A stretch of DNA of 64,000 nt from Nonomuraea jabiensis. GTDB lineage: Bacteria; Actinomycetota; Actinomycetes; Streptosporangiales; Streptosporangiaceae. The notes beneath the pieces were generated by a model. That model ran no database searches. It was not told where the DNA came from and saw only the letters and a list, made by a program, of their open reading frames with translations. The stretch spans positions 5,654,501 to 5,718,500 of the forward strand of contig NZ_JACHMB010000001.1 in assembly GCF_014204795.1 (NCBI RefSeq), in the 5' to 3' direction. A program made the translations under genes and the position numbers. Shown here piece after piece: positions 8,654 through 16,762 of the stretch (positions are counted from its first letter, which is position 1; every line of letters starts with the position of its first letter).

Positions 8654-8958
8654 GGCGTGTCCTGAAGCGATGCCAGCTTGGTGTTGGCGCTGTGGACGGC
8701 CTGCGTGAGCATGCCCCGCAGCTCCTGCTGGTCGGCGTGGACCTGGGTGCCGAACCGGGTGCCCGTCGGGCCCACCCACGCGTCGTTCTCCATCAGGCGG
8801 CAGGAGAGATCGAGCGCCCACCAGTGCTCGTCCGACAGCCGCTGGATCCGCTCCGCCACGGCCCGCATCGCCTGGCGATCGAGGTCGGCCAAGATGATCC
8901 CCTCGTACGGCTCGCTGCACCAGAACAGACCAGGAGGCGGCGTCTCCCCAGCGCTCAC
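8650..8958 (-). CDS. WXG100/ESAT-6-like small protein
   Basis: A 102-residue helical protein with a central W-V-G-P-T-G-T-R-F turn between two helices. The second helix runs QVHADQQELRGMLTQAVHSA. This helix - WxG - helix design is that of ESX (type VII secretion) substrates and their relatives. The start is GTG at 8958, with no strong ribosome site. It is the first gene of a three-gene operon with the 735-aa EF-hand protein and the lipoprotein. No EccC-type ATPase is in the window, so any secretion system would be elsewhere. Confidence 0.65.
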   Translation of the reverse strand: MSAGETPPPGLFWCSEPYEGIILADLDRQAMRAVAERIQRLSDEHWWALDLSCRLMENDAWVGPTGTRFGTQVHADQQELRGMLTQAVHSANTKLASLQDTP

Positions 8959-9140
8959 ACCGTAATCAACAACACGTCAACAGAACAAGCTTAAATGCAG
9001 TGAAAGGCTTGGCGCGTTCGAGTTTTGTTCGATAATGGGTCGTTCTGTCCGGCCATAGCGTGCCCTCGGCTCATCGCAAAGAGGGAGAGATGCGCGGAGT
9101 CAACGTTACGGTCTGGTAGAGATGTGATCTTCCGACGGTC

Positions 9141-9715
9141 TTGTCGGGTAATAATTGGCCGTGGCCAAGGGGTTTCTCTTCCCCTGACGAAAATGAAATC
9201 CGGCGGGCGCTCGTTGAGCATCAACTGAAACAGTTCGGATGGAACCGTGACCACCTGGTCGACGACGGACGGAAACATCCTGGCCGCCGACGGCAAGCCG
9301 AGGCAGGAAGCACAACTGCGCGGACTACGTGCTCGAATATCGCCCGGGCCCGCCCATTGCGGTGGTTGAGGTTAAGTGGACCTCTTTCAGCGGCCGAAGA
9401 CGGCGTCGAGCAGCCAAGCGATACGCCAGAAAGCTGGAGGTGTCCTTCGCCTATGCGACGAACGGGCTGAAGATCCGGGAGATCGACCTCAACCCGGGTC
9501 TCATCACGGAGATCGACGCCTATCCTTCACCGGATGAGCTGTGGGCCTGCTACCGCCAGGCGAAGGGCCTTGACGTGCAGCTCGCCACCGACCTCGTCCT
9601 CACGCCGTTCGATCAGACACCCAAGAGGTTCGCTGTCCACAAGGGGGTCGAGGCCATCGGGAGAGGCAAAGATCGTGTCCTGCTCGTCTTGGCCAGGTCA
9701 TGGGCGGACTCATGA
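9141..9715 (+). pseudogene. Remnant of type I restriction endonuclease subunit R (HsdR)
   Basis: Three reading frames together match the HsdR N terminus: IRRALVEHQLKQFGWNRDHL (frame of 9141), then DGNILAADGKPRQEAQLR (frame shifted near 9262), then ADYVLEYRPGPPIAVVEVKW onward (frame of 9329, starting near 9320). The last piece retains the nuclease core pattern (DY...V.E.K) and runs to GKDRVLLVLARSWADS, where an intact HsdR would have LVLATGTGKT, the Walker A motif. The gene therefore has two frameshifts and is cut off exactly at the start of the helicase motor. No HsdM or HsdS is nearby. GC is visibly lower than in the flanks. Confidence 0.75.
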
Positions 9716-9843
9716 AAGCGGTTATGGCGGATGAGCGTGCGTCGCGCTGAAGACCCCGTTGCTGAACAAGGCATCCAACGGGGAGCTTTGAGAAGCAATA
9801 CGAGGGCGGCCGGCTGTTGATCGGAGGGCTGTTCGGAGAGGGA

Positions 9844-9885
9844 CTCCGAGGAAGGTCTGCGTGAGGCCGAGGATCTTCCTCGGAG
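9844..9885. terminator. Hairpin downstream of the DUF397 gene
   Basis: A perfect 11-bp inverted repeat, CTCCGAGGAAG (9844-9854) and CTTCCTCGGAG (9875-9885), with a 20-base loop. It lies 19 bp beyond the stop of the minus-strand DUF397 gene and is best read as its terminator. The rest of 9716-9903 shows no gene. Confidence 0.6.
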
Positions 9886-9903
9886 GAGAGGGGCTCGTGG
9901 TGC

Positions 9904-10116
9904 CTAGTCGAACTCACCGTTTCTTACGCCGTTGATAAAAGCGTCCCATTCTCCTGAGGTGAAGACCAGCGCTGGGCCGGTGGGGCTCTTGCTGTCACGG
10001 ACGCCTCGGCGTCCGCCGGACAGCTCGGCAACTTCGACGCAGTTGCCGCCATCGGGGCCCGAGCGGGTGGATTTTCGCCACGTTGCTGCGTTGAGTTCTT
10101 GGGTCAGCTCGTCCAT
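9904..10116 (-). CDS. DUF397 domain protein
   Basis: A 70-residue protein with the DUF397 signature: W-R-K-S-T-R-S, NCVEVA, VRDSKSPTGPALVFTSGEW. DUF397 proteins are small partners encoded next to XRE/DUF5753 regulators, in the BldB/WhiJ-like circuits of actinomycetes. The ATG at 10116 lies 13 bp inside the 3' end of the adjacent XRE gene, the standard arrangement. This copy is intact although its regulator is broken. Confidence 0.92.
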   Translation of the reverse strand: MDELTQELNAATWRKSTRSGPDGGNCVEVAELSGGRRGVRDSKSPTGPALVFTSGEWDAFINGVRNGEFD

Positions 10117-10884
10117 CGCTGCAGCGTCTCCTTGATCAGTTCTAGGGATTCGCGTTGGGGCAGTGCGTCGGAGCGAATCGCCTCGTATCTGTATGTTAGG
10201 ACTCTTACGTCCTCTGGTCGCTCTGTTACTCGGCTCATAACCCCGGCAGACTCCACATATGCCGTGTCAAAGACCCCGTGAGCTTGTGCGATGGCGAATC
10301 CGCCGGCAAGACCGGTTGTGGAGTAGGCATTGTGAGGAAGGACCCTGCGCCGACATGACCGTGGGGCTGCCGATCGGTCGATGCAGAAACCCTTCATCGA
10401 TCACGACCCAGAGCAAAGGTGGTTTGGGGCGCCTGAGGATGCTCTGGCGTTCCATCCGAGCGATCACATGCTCCTCTACCTGTTCAGGTTCCGCGCCCAC
10501 ATCGCCGCTCAGCACCGCTCTGGCGTAATCTTCGATCTGGAGCAGGCCAGGCACGACGAGCGGCTCCCAGGTTCGGATCGCTTCCGCCGTGGCCTCCACG
10601 TCGAGCCAGGGGCGGAACCACGGCGGGGCCGATGCGTGGCTGACCATTGGCCAGAGCCGCATCAGTGCCCCCTCTGCCTCCAGCGCCTCGTCGCAGTGGC
10701 GGGCGAACTCCTCCGTCGGTGACCGCCGGGCCGTCTCGATCATGCTGATCGTGCCGACGGAGTAGGACACCTCCTTCGACAGGCGGAGCTGGGACCAGCC
10801 TCGGGCTTTGCGGTGTCGTCGCAGTTCGAAGCCGAAGGGCGCGGTCGGAGAATCAGCGGGGCATAGTTCGCTTTCCTTTGGCAC
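10104..10884 (-). pseudogene. Broken XRE-family regulator with DUF5753 domain
   Basis: The first frame (from GTG 10884) has an intact helix-turn-helix (FGFELRRHRKARGWSQLRLS) and most of DUF5753, up to VIDEGFLHRPIGSPTVMSAQ. The second frame carries the end: VLPHNAYSTTGLAGGFAIAQ through ALPQRESLELIKETLQRW. Between them the 15-20 residues normally present (a helix before VLP) are missing and the frame changes, around 10335-10345. This looks like an internal deletion of about 50-60 bp, not a single-base error. The product would be truncated in its sensor domain. Confidence 0.8.
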
Positions 10885-10950
10885 CTGACCTCCCGGGGGA
10901 TCGCCACCGTTTCAACGAAGCTTTCACCGAAACAGCTGATGGCTGATTGA

Positions 10951-10975
10951 AGTCAATTGACTACTTAACGTAGTC
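10951..10975. promoter_or_regulatory. Overlapping palindromes in the XRE/ATPase divergent promoter
   Basis: The perfect 12-bp palindrome AGTCAATTGACT (10951-10962) is followed without a gap by GACTAC-TTAAC-GTAGTC (10959-10975). The sequence lies between the divergent XRE and ATPase genes and is a good candidate operator for the XRE regulator. Confidence 0.5.
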
Positions 10976-11032
10976 GAAGCTTGGGATGGTGGGAAGGCAA
11001 ACGAGGCTGTCTCTTCGAGGTTTGGTGAAGCC

Positions 11033-11508
11033 ATGAAAACAGCCAGCGCGGAGCCGAGGGTCATCGGTTCGATTCGTCTGGTGGGCATCCGTGAGTCCGT
11101 CTCGCACGCCCGCTCCGAAGTGCGCAAATGGCTCGGAGACGACCACCCTTCTGTCGACGACGTCGTGCTGGCGGCATCCGAACTCGTGACCAACGCACTC
11201 CGGCATTCAGACGCCAGGCCGTACGACCTCATCGGCCTCACCGTCACCGCGGCGGAGGGCATGGTCTACGTGGAGGTGCTTGACCCGGGTTCGATGTTCT
11301 CCGCGCCGCACATCCGGCAGGAACCGGAGGCGGTGGACGGACGGGGGCTGCTGATCATCCGTGAGACTCCCAGGGCTGGGGAATGCGAGAGCATGGCCGC
11401 GGGCTTGGTCGTACCGTCTGGTGCGCCATCCAGGCCGTCATTCCTTCCCCTGATCCGCCCGCTCCCGAAACGGTCTCCGGATCGGTCGGCGAACGCGGCT
11501 CTGGCTGA
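11033..11508 (+). pseudogene. Frameshifted anti-sigma-type ATP-binding protein (HATPase_c_2)
   Basis: The gene encodes a small GHKL ATPase of the RsbW/SpoIIAB-like kind: LAASELVTNALRHS is the N-box, VEVLDPGS the G1 box, DGRGLLIIRE the G2 box. After this point the original frame loses similarity and runs on to 11770. The next frame, from about 11368, continues the family ending with WGMREHGRGLGRTVWCAIQA and stops at 11508. One base appears missing near 11366-11370. The gene is therefore a pseudogene or contains a sequencing error. It is paired divergently with the broken XRE regulator, a common association. Confidence 0.75.
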
Positions 11509-11797
11509 ACGCAACCAGTCAGGGCCAAGGGCTCCGTCTTCTCATGGAGAGGGAGAGGCGAGAGCCGCCGAGAAACGTCCGGCCTGGGATCTCCCCCCAG
11601 CCTCAGGCCGGGCATGGCCCCCGATGGGCGAGCCCATCACACCCTCATTGGGGGCCGTCTCCATACCCCTGGGCGGCTCGGCGGATCGGGCGGGGCGGCG
11701 AGTCCGGCGAGTTTCAACGTGCGGTGGTGCAGGGTTTCGGAGCGGATCCGTAGAAACTCCTTGTAGTTGATGCGCGCTCGGGAGGCGGGATCGGGGC

Positions 11798-12266
11798 TCA
11801 GAACCGCAGCTCAGCCCAGCCGATGGTGAGCAGCAGCGGGTTGGTGATCGCAGGGGCGGGGTCGGCCTCTTTCATGAGCGTTCCCACGTGTTTGTAGAGC
11901 ATCGAGGCGAGGTCGAGCCGGTAGCGCTCGATGGTGGACACGCCGCGCGCGGAGTTTCTCTCCCCGCTCCCGATACAGCACGACGTCGGGGCGGCGGTTG
12001 AGTAGCGGTACGTCTCGCAGCCGGAGGTCGACGTCGTTGTTGACGGTGAGGCACTCATGTCCACGGCTCATCGCGTCCCTGGCGTAGCGCTCCAGGGGGT
12101 TGGCCAGCCGCCTGCCTGCGCTCTGATGATCGGGAGTGGGAGCCTCGCAGTAGACCACGTAACCGTCTGCGATCTCCTCCGGGAGCTCCTCGTACTCCTC
12201 GGCAGTGACCCGGCTGGGTTGAGGGCGGATGCTGTGGAGCCAGCTGTCTTCCGGCAAGGCTGTCAT
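11798..12266 (-). pseudogene. Uma2-family endonuclease with internal deletion
   Basis: The N-terminal half (from ATG 12266, MTALPEDSWLHSIRPQPSRV; an upstream ATG at 12293 is possible) matches Uma2 proteins through HECLTVNNDVDLRLRDVPLL and RPDVVLYRERGEKLRA. The C-terminal end, VSTIERYRL to the close TIGWAELRF, is in another frame. About 50 residues that carry the catalytic E-x-K region (VVEVVSPGS... type) are missing between them. The result is an inactive remnant. It is the fourth decayed gene in a row. Confidence 0.75.
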
Positions 12267-12365
12267 CGGCAACTCCTCGATCGCAGGCGGCAAGGCAAGC
12301 GTACGGAGTCAGGGGGTTGGGTGAGGGCTGTTGCCCGGCAGCCTCGCCCTCGGCATTAGTGAACG

Positions 12366-12423
12366 TTGCGTTTCTTCGAGTTGAATTCTATGCTCCTTAG
12401 AGAACGACTCGTTCTCTAAGGAG
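12366..12423 (+). promoter_or_regulatory. Promoter and 31-bp TetR operator of the MFS-phosphotransferase-TetR operon
   Basis: A -35 TTGCGT (12366-12371) and -10 TATGCT (12389-12394) are 17 bp apart. Directly over the -10 and start region is a perfect inverted repeat: CTCCTTAGAGAACGA (12393-12407), one C, then TCGTTCTCTAAGGAG (12409-12423). Its right end contains the AAGGAGG ribosome site of the ATG at 12429. Repressor binding would block transcription; the hairpin in RNA would also hide the ribosome site. The TetR gene at 16172 is the likely ligand-responsive repressor. Confidence 0.8.
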
Positions 12424-12428
12424 GCCCC

Positions 12429-13814
12429 ATGCGCGCCGTGCTGTCCGGCCTGATGCTGGCGATGCTGCTGGGCGCGCTCGATCAGACGATCATGGCGCCC
12501 GCGCTGCCGGCCGTGGCGGGCAGCCTGGGCGGGCTGGGCCAGATGCCCGCTGTCGTCAGCGCCTACCTCGCCGCCGCCACCGTGGTCATGCCCGTCTACG
12601 GCAAGCTTGGCGACCGGTACGGCCGCAAGCCCACCATGCAGGCCGCCATCGTCGTGTTCGTGACCGGGGCCGTGCTGTGCGCGATGGCCACGTCGATGCC
12701 CCAGTTCATCGCCTTCCGCGCCGTGCAGGGCCTGGGGGGCGGCGGGCTGATGATCGGGGCGCAGGCGATCATCGGCGAGGTGGTGAGCCCGCGCGAGCGG
12801 GGCCGCTACCTCGGGCTCATCGGGGCCATGTACGTGGTAGCCGCCGTGGGCGGGCCGCTGATCGGAGGGTTCTTCGTCGACCGGCTGAGCTGGCGGTGGA
12901 TCTTCGCGATCTACCCGCCGCTCGGGGTGCTGGCGCTCGTCGTGCTGAGCGTCACCCTGCGGCTGCCGAGACCGCGCGGGCAGGCGGGCCGGGCGCCGCT
13001 CGACGTCGCCGGGGCCGTCACGCTGGCCGTCGCCGTGGTCGGGGTGGTCCTGCTGGGGCAGACCAGGAACCCCGTCTACCTCGGCGTGGCGGCCGCCGGG
13101 GCGCTGGCGTGGCTGGTCAGCGCCCGGTTCGCCAAGGACCCGATCCTGCCGCTGCGACTGTTCCGCGACCGGGCGTTCGCGGTGCCGGTGTCGATCAGCC
13201 TGCTCATCGGGTTCGCGTTGTTCGGGACGATCACGTACATGCCGGCCTACCTGCAGATCGCGCTGCGCTCCAGCGCGACGGGGGCGGGGCTGCTGGTGAC
13301 GGCGCTGATGGCGGGTGTGCTCGCCACGACCGTCGTGTCCGGGCGGCTGATCACGCGGACCGGGAGGTACCGGCCGTACCCGATCGTGGGCACGGCCGTG
13401 GCCGCCGCCGGGCTCGGGCTGATCGGCCTGGCGGGCCGCGACCCGCTGGCGCTGGCCGGCGCGATGCTGGTGACCGGGCTGGGGGTCGGGCTCGTCATGC
13501 AGACCATGGTGCTGGCCGCCCAGAACGCCGTGGAGTACGCCGACCTGGGCACCGCCACCTCGTCGGTGACTTTCCTGCGCCAGATCGGCGCGTCCGCCGG
13601 GGTGGCGCTGGTGGGCGCGCTGATCACGCTGAGGTCGGGGATCTCCGCCACGAACCCGTCCGACGTCCCCGACAGCATGCGGGACGCCTTCGCCGCGGCC
13701 GTGCCGCCGGTTTTCGCGGCCATGGCGCCGCTGCTGGCCGTGGCGTTCTTCCTCGCGCTGGCGCTGCCGGCGCGTCCGCTTCGCACCACCGCCTACGCCG
13801 AGGAGAGATCGTGA
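12429..13814 (+). CDS. MFS multidrug exporter, DHA2 (EmrB/QacA) type
   Basis: A 461-residue proton-driven efflux protein with about 14 predicted membrane helices. Diagnostic motifs are LDQTIMAPALPA in helix 1 (DHA2 motif D1), GKLGDRYGRKPTM between helices 2 and 3 (MFS motif A), and RAVQGLGGGGLMIGA. AAGGAGG lies four bases before the ATG. It is the first gene of an operon with a PEP-type phosphotransferase and a TetR regulator, overlapping the next gene by GTGA. The arrangement suggests drug-inducible resistance, with the pump and the enzyme acting together. The substrate is not identifiable. Confidence 0.93.
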   Translation: MRAVLSGLMLAMLLGALDQTIMAPALPAVAGSLGGLGQMPAVVSAYLAAATVVMPVYGKLGDRYGRKPTMQAAIVVFVTGAVLCAMATSMPQFIAFRAVQGLGGGGLMIGAQAIIGEVVSPRERGRYLGLIGAMYVVAAVGGPLIGGFFVDRLSWRWIFAIYPPLGVLALVVLSVTLRLPRPRGQAGRAPLDVAGAVTLAVAVVGVVLLGQTRNPVYLGVAAAGALAWLVSARFAKDPILPLRLFRDRAFAVPVSISLLIGFALFGTITYMPAYLQIALRSSATGAGLLVTALMAGVLATTVVSGRLITRTGRYRPYPIVGTAVAAAGLGLIGLAGRDPLALAGAMLVTGLGVGLVMQTMVLAAQNAVEYADLGTATSSVTFLRQIGASAGVALVGALITLRSGISATNPSDVPDSMRDAFAAAVPPVFAAMAPLLAVAFFLALALPARPLRTTAYAEERS

Positions 13815-16165
13815 AACTCGTCGCACCGCTGCACTCCTTCGGCCGGGGCGACCTGGCCATGGCCGGAGGCAAGGGCGCCAACCTGGGCGAGCTCGTCAGG
13901 AACGGCTTCCCCGTCCCCGGCGGCTTCGTCGTCACCACCCACGCCTACGACGTGATCGCCCAGGGGCACGGCACGCGGGCGTACTTCGAGCAGGTCGAGC
14001 TGCCCGACGAGCTGCGGGAGGCCGTCGCGGGCGCGTACGCCGCCCTCGGCGGCGGGCCCGTGGCCGTGCGCTCCAGCGCCACCGCCGAGGACCTGCCGGG
14101 GGCCGCGTTCGCCGGCCAGCAGGACACGTATCTGAACGTCGTGGGAGAGCAGGCGGTGCTCGACGCCGTACGCCGCTGCTGGGGCTCGCTCTGGACCGAC
14201 CGCGCCGTCGCCTACCGCGCCCGGCTCGGCATCGACGACTCCGAGGTGCGGATCGCGGTCGTGGTGCAGAACATGGTCGAGGCGGACCTGGCGGGCGTCA
14301 TGTTCACCGCGAACCCGGTCACCGGCGACCGCGCGCAGCTCGTCGTCGACGCCAGCAGCGGGCTCGGCGAGGCAGTCGTGTCCGGCCTGGTCACGCCCGA
14401 CCACTACGTGATCTCCGACGCCGGCACGGCCTTCACGCCGGGGCGCCGCGAGGTCGTCATCAGGGGCGCGGCGGACGGGGGAGTGACGCGCGAGACAGGC
14501 TCGGCCGCTCAGGAGCGCCTGCCCGACGCGGCGCTTGGGGAGCTGGTCAGGCTGGGGAAGGAGGTCGCCGCGCACTTCGGGCGGCCCCAGGACATCGAGT
14601 GGGCGTACGCGGGCGGTCGCGTCCACCTGCTGCAGGCCCGGCCCATGACCGCGCTCCCGCCGCCCCCGGTCGGGAGGCTCAACCGGGTCCAGCGCCGCAT
14701 CGCCACCGTTCTGATGGAGTACCTCCCGGAACGGCCCTATCCGATCGACATGACGACCTGGATCCCGTACGGGCCCGTCGGGCTGATGGCCAGGGTGGCG
14801 GCCAGCTTCGGCATGGCCGGCGTGTTCGACGGGTTCCTCCGGGAGGAGGACGGCGTCGTCTACCAGCTCGTTCCGCAGAAGCCGCGCCCCACCCTGAAGC
14901 TGCCGGCCGTCCCGTTCAGTCTGCTGGCCAGGGCCAGGAGGTTCGACCCCGCCCGCTGGACCGAGGACCCGCGCTTCCGCGCCTACCTCGCCGGGGTCAG
15001 GGAGCTGGCCGCCCGCGACCTGGCGGAGCTGCCGTGGGCGGAGCTCGTCCGCGTGCCCAGGCAGGCCCTGGACCTCGTGGGTCCGGTGACCGGCCTGCGC
15101 ACGGACTACCTGCCCGGCACCGGCCTCGCGCTGCTGCGGCTGCTGGTGGCGGTCAAGCTGCTCGGGCGCGGCCGGCTCTTCGGCGACCTGCTGCACGGGG
15201 CGCGTACCCGCACCACCGACGCCAACCAGGCGCTGGAACGGCTGGCCGAGCTGGCCAGGCGGACGGGCGCGCTCGACGGGGGCCCGAGGCCGGCCGAGTT
15301 CGAGGAGGGGCTGCGGGCGTTCCTGGCCGAGTACGGCCACCGCGAGACCTCGAGCCCGATCCTCGTCACCACGCCCACCTGGTCCGACGCCCCCGGGACC
15401 GTCATCGACCTGATCAAGGTGCTGGCCGCCGGGCCGCCCGCGCGGAAGGACGGCGACGACGCCCTCGGCCGGCTGCTCCGCCACCCGTGGCTGAAGGCCG
15501 CAGGTCGCGCCCGGATGCGGCGGTGGGTGGAGGCCGCGCGCGCGGGCGTCGCCTTTCGCGAGGACAGCCACTTCTCCTTCATGATGCCGCAGCCCATCCT
15601 GCGCAGGTCCCTCCTGGAGATCGGCCGCCGCCTGCGCGGGCAGGGCCTGCTCGACCGGCCGGAGGACGTCTTCCACCTGCGGCTGCCGGAGCTGGAGGCC
15701 ATCCGCGACGTGACCGCGATGGCCGGCGCGGACCGGGAACGGCTGCGCGAGACGGTCAGGGCGCGGGCGGCCAAGCGGGAGGAGCTGTCGGGCGTGCGGC
15801 TGATCGACCCCGCGGCCGTCTTCCCCGTCCGCGAGACGGGGGACGCGCTGGTCACCGGCGCGCCGGCCAGCGGCGGCGTGACGACCGGGCCGGTGAAGGT
15901 GATCAGGGAGCCGAGCGAGTTCGCCAGGCTGGAGAGCGGCGACGTGCTCGTCTGCCCGTACACGAACCCGTCGTGGACGCCCCTGTTCCAGCTGGCGTCG
16001 GCCGTGGTCGTGGACGCCGGCGGCGCGGCCTCGCACGCCGCGATCGTGGCCAGGGAGTACGGCATCCCGGCCGTCATGGGCACCGGCAGGGCCACCTCCG
16101 TGCTGGTGGACGGCCAGCCGGTGACCGTGAACGGCGACACCGGTCGCGTCACCCGCGCTCTCTAA
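13811..16165 (+). CDS. PEP/pyruvate-binding phosphotransferase, rifampin phosphotransferase-like
   Basis: A 784-residue dikinase-type enzyme. The N-terminal ATP-grasp domain starts with GGKGANLGEL and has VRSSATAEDLPGAAFAGQQ. A long central linker follows. The C-terminal swivelling phosphohistidine domain carries DAGGAASHAAIVAREYGIPA, with H742 as the phosphorylated histidine. This three-part layout is that of PEP synthase and of rifampin phosphotransferase, which moves phosphate from ATP to an antibiotic hydroxyl. It is shorter than typical Rph (about 860 aa), and no rifamycin-associated element is seen upstream, so the substrate may be another compound. Start is GTG 13811 with AGGAGA upstream, overlapping the pump's stop. 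Confidence 0.82.
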   Translation: MKLVAPLHSFGRGDLAMAGGKGANLGELVRNGFPVPGGFVVTTHAYDVIAQGHGTRAYFEQVELPDELREAVAGAYAALGGGPVAVRSSATAEDLPGAAFAGQQDTYLNVVGEQAVLDAVRRCWGSLWTDRAVAYRARLGIDDSEVRIAVVVQNMVEADLAGVMFTANPVTGDRAQLVVDASSGLGEAVVSGLVTPDHYVISDAGTAFTPGRREVVIRGAADGGVTRETGSAAQERLPDAALGELVRLGKEVAAHFGRPQDIEWAYAGGRVHLLQARPMTALPPPPVGRLNRVQRRIATVLMEYLPERPYPIDMTTWIPYGPVGLMARVAASFGMAGVFDGFLREEDGVVYQLVPQKPRPTLKLPAVPFSLLARARRFDPARWTEDPRFRAYLAGVRELAARDLAELPWAELVRVPRQALDLVGPVTGLRTDYLPGTGLALLRLLVAVKLLGRGRLFGDLLHGARTRTTDANQALERLAELARRTGALDGGPRPAEFEEGLRAFLAEYGHRETSSPILVTTPTWSDAPGTVIDLIKVLAAGPPARKDGDDALGRLLRHPWLKAAGRARMRRWVEAARAGVAFREDSHFSFMMPQPILRRSLLEIGRRLRGQGLLDRPEDVFHLRLPELEAIRDVTAMAGADRERLRETVRARAAKREELSGVRLIDPAAVFPVRETGDALVTGAPASGGVTTGPVKVIREPSEFARLESGDVLVCPYTNPSWTPLFQLASAVVVDAGGAASHAAIVAREYGIPAVMGTGRATSVLVDGQPVTVNGDTGRVTRAL

Positions 16166-16171
16166 AATGCC

Positions 16172-16762
16172 ATGGTGACCGACCACCGCAAGCTGCCGCG
16201 ACGCCGGGGCGAGGCGCTGAACGCCGCGATCTTCCAGGCGACGCTCGACGAGCTGGCCGAGGCCGGCTACGCCGGGCTGACCATGGAGCGCGTCGCCGAG
16301 CGGGCCAAGGCCAGCAAGGCGTCGCTCTACCGGCGCTGGCCCACCCGCATCGAGCTGGTGATGGACGCGGTCTACAACTCGCTGCCCACCCCCGGGTCGG
16401 CGCCAGACACCGGCAACCTGCGCGACGACCTGGTGGCCATGCTCAGGATGACGTCGAAGGCGCTGTCGGGCCCGGCGGGCGAGGCCATGCGAGGGCTGCT
16501 CGGCGAGGCGCTGAGCAGCGGCTCCCCGCTGCGCGCCCTGCGCAAGGACTCCCAGAGCACCAGCAGGAGGCTGATGGCGGAGGTCGTCGGCCGGGCGGTC
16601 GAGCGCGGTGAGGTCGCCCCCGAGGCCGTCACCCCGCGCCGCCTCGACGCCGGTCACGCCCTGCTGCGCCACCACTTCCTCTTCGAGGGCTCGCCCATCC
16701 CCGACGAGCTCGTCGTCGCGATCGTGGACGAGGTGCTGGTGCCGCTGTTCACGCGGGGCTGA
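16172..16762 (+). CDS. TetR-family regulator
   Basis: A 196-residue regulator. The HTH at about residues 35-55 includes GLTMERVAERAKASKASLYRR, followed by the WPTRIELVMDAVY linker of the TetR_C_16 kind. It lies six bases after the phosphotransferase and ends the operon. It is the obvious candidate for binding the 31-bp palindrome at 12393-12423 and controlling its own operon. ATG 16172 or GTG 16175 could be the start. Its 3' end overlaps the convergent membrane protein gene by 14 bp. Confidence 0.9.
   Translation: MVTDHRKLPRRRGEALNAAIFQATLDELAEAGYAGLTMERVAERAKASKASLYRRWPTRIELVMDAVYNSLPTPGSAPDTGNLRDDLVAMLRMTSKALSGPAGEAMRGLLGEALSSGSPLRALRKDSQSTSRRLMAEVVGRAVERGEVAPEAVTPRRLDAGHALLRHHFLFEGSPIPDELVVAIVDEVLVPLFTRG

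Noticed and set aside
8991..9296. 101-residue minus-strand ORF in the low-GC gap
   Set aside because: It lies antisense to the HsdR remnant, has no family or ribosome site, and ends in a low-GC spacer.
12300..12428. Rifamycin-associated element upstream of the Rph-like gene
   Set aside because: The palindrome here is an AT-containing TetR-type site and does not match the GC-rich RAE; no other candidate is seen.
13793..16675. 960-residue minus-strand ORF
   Set aside because: Antisense shadow of the phosphotransferase and TetR genes, with low-complexity Arg/Gly/Ala composition and no family; the plus strand has clear catalytic motifs.
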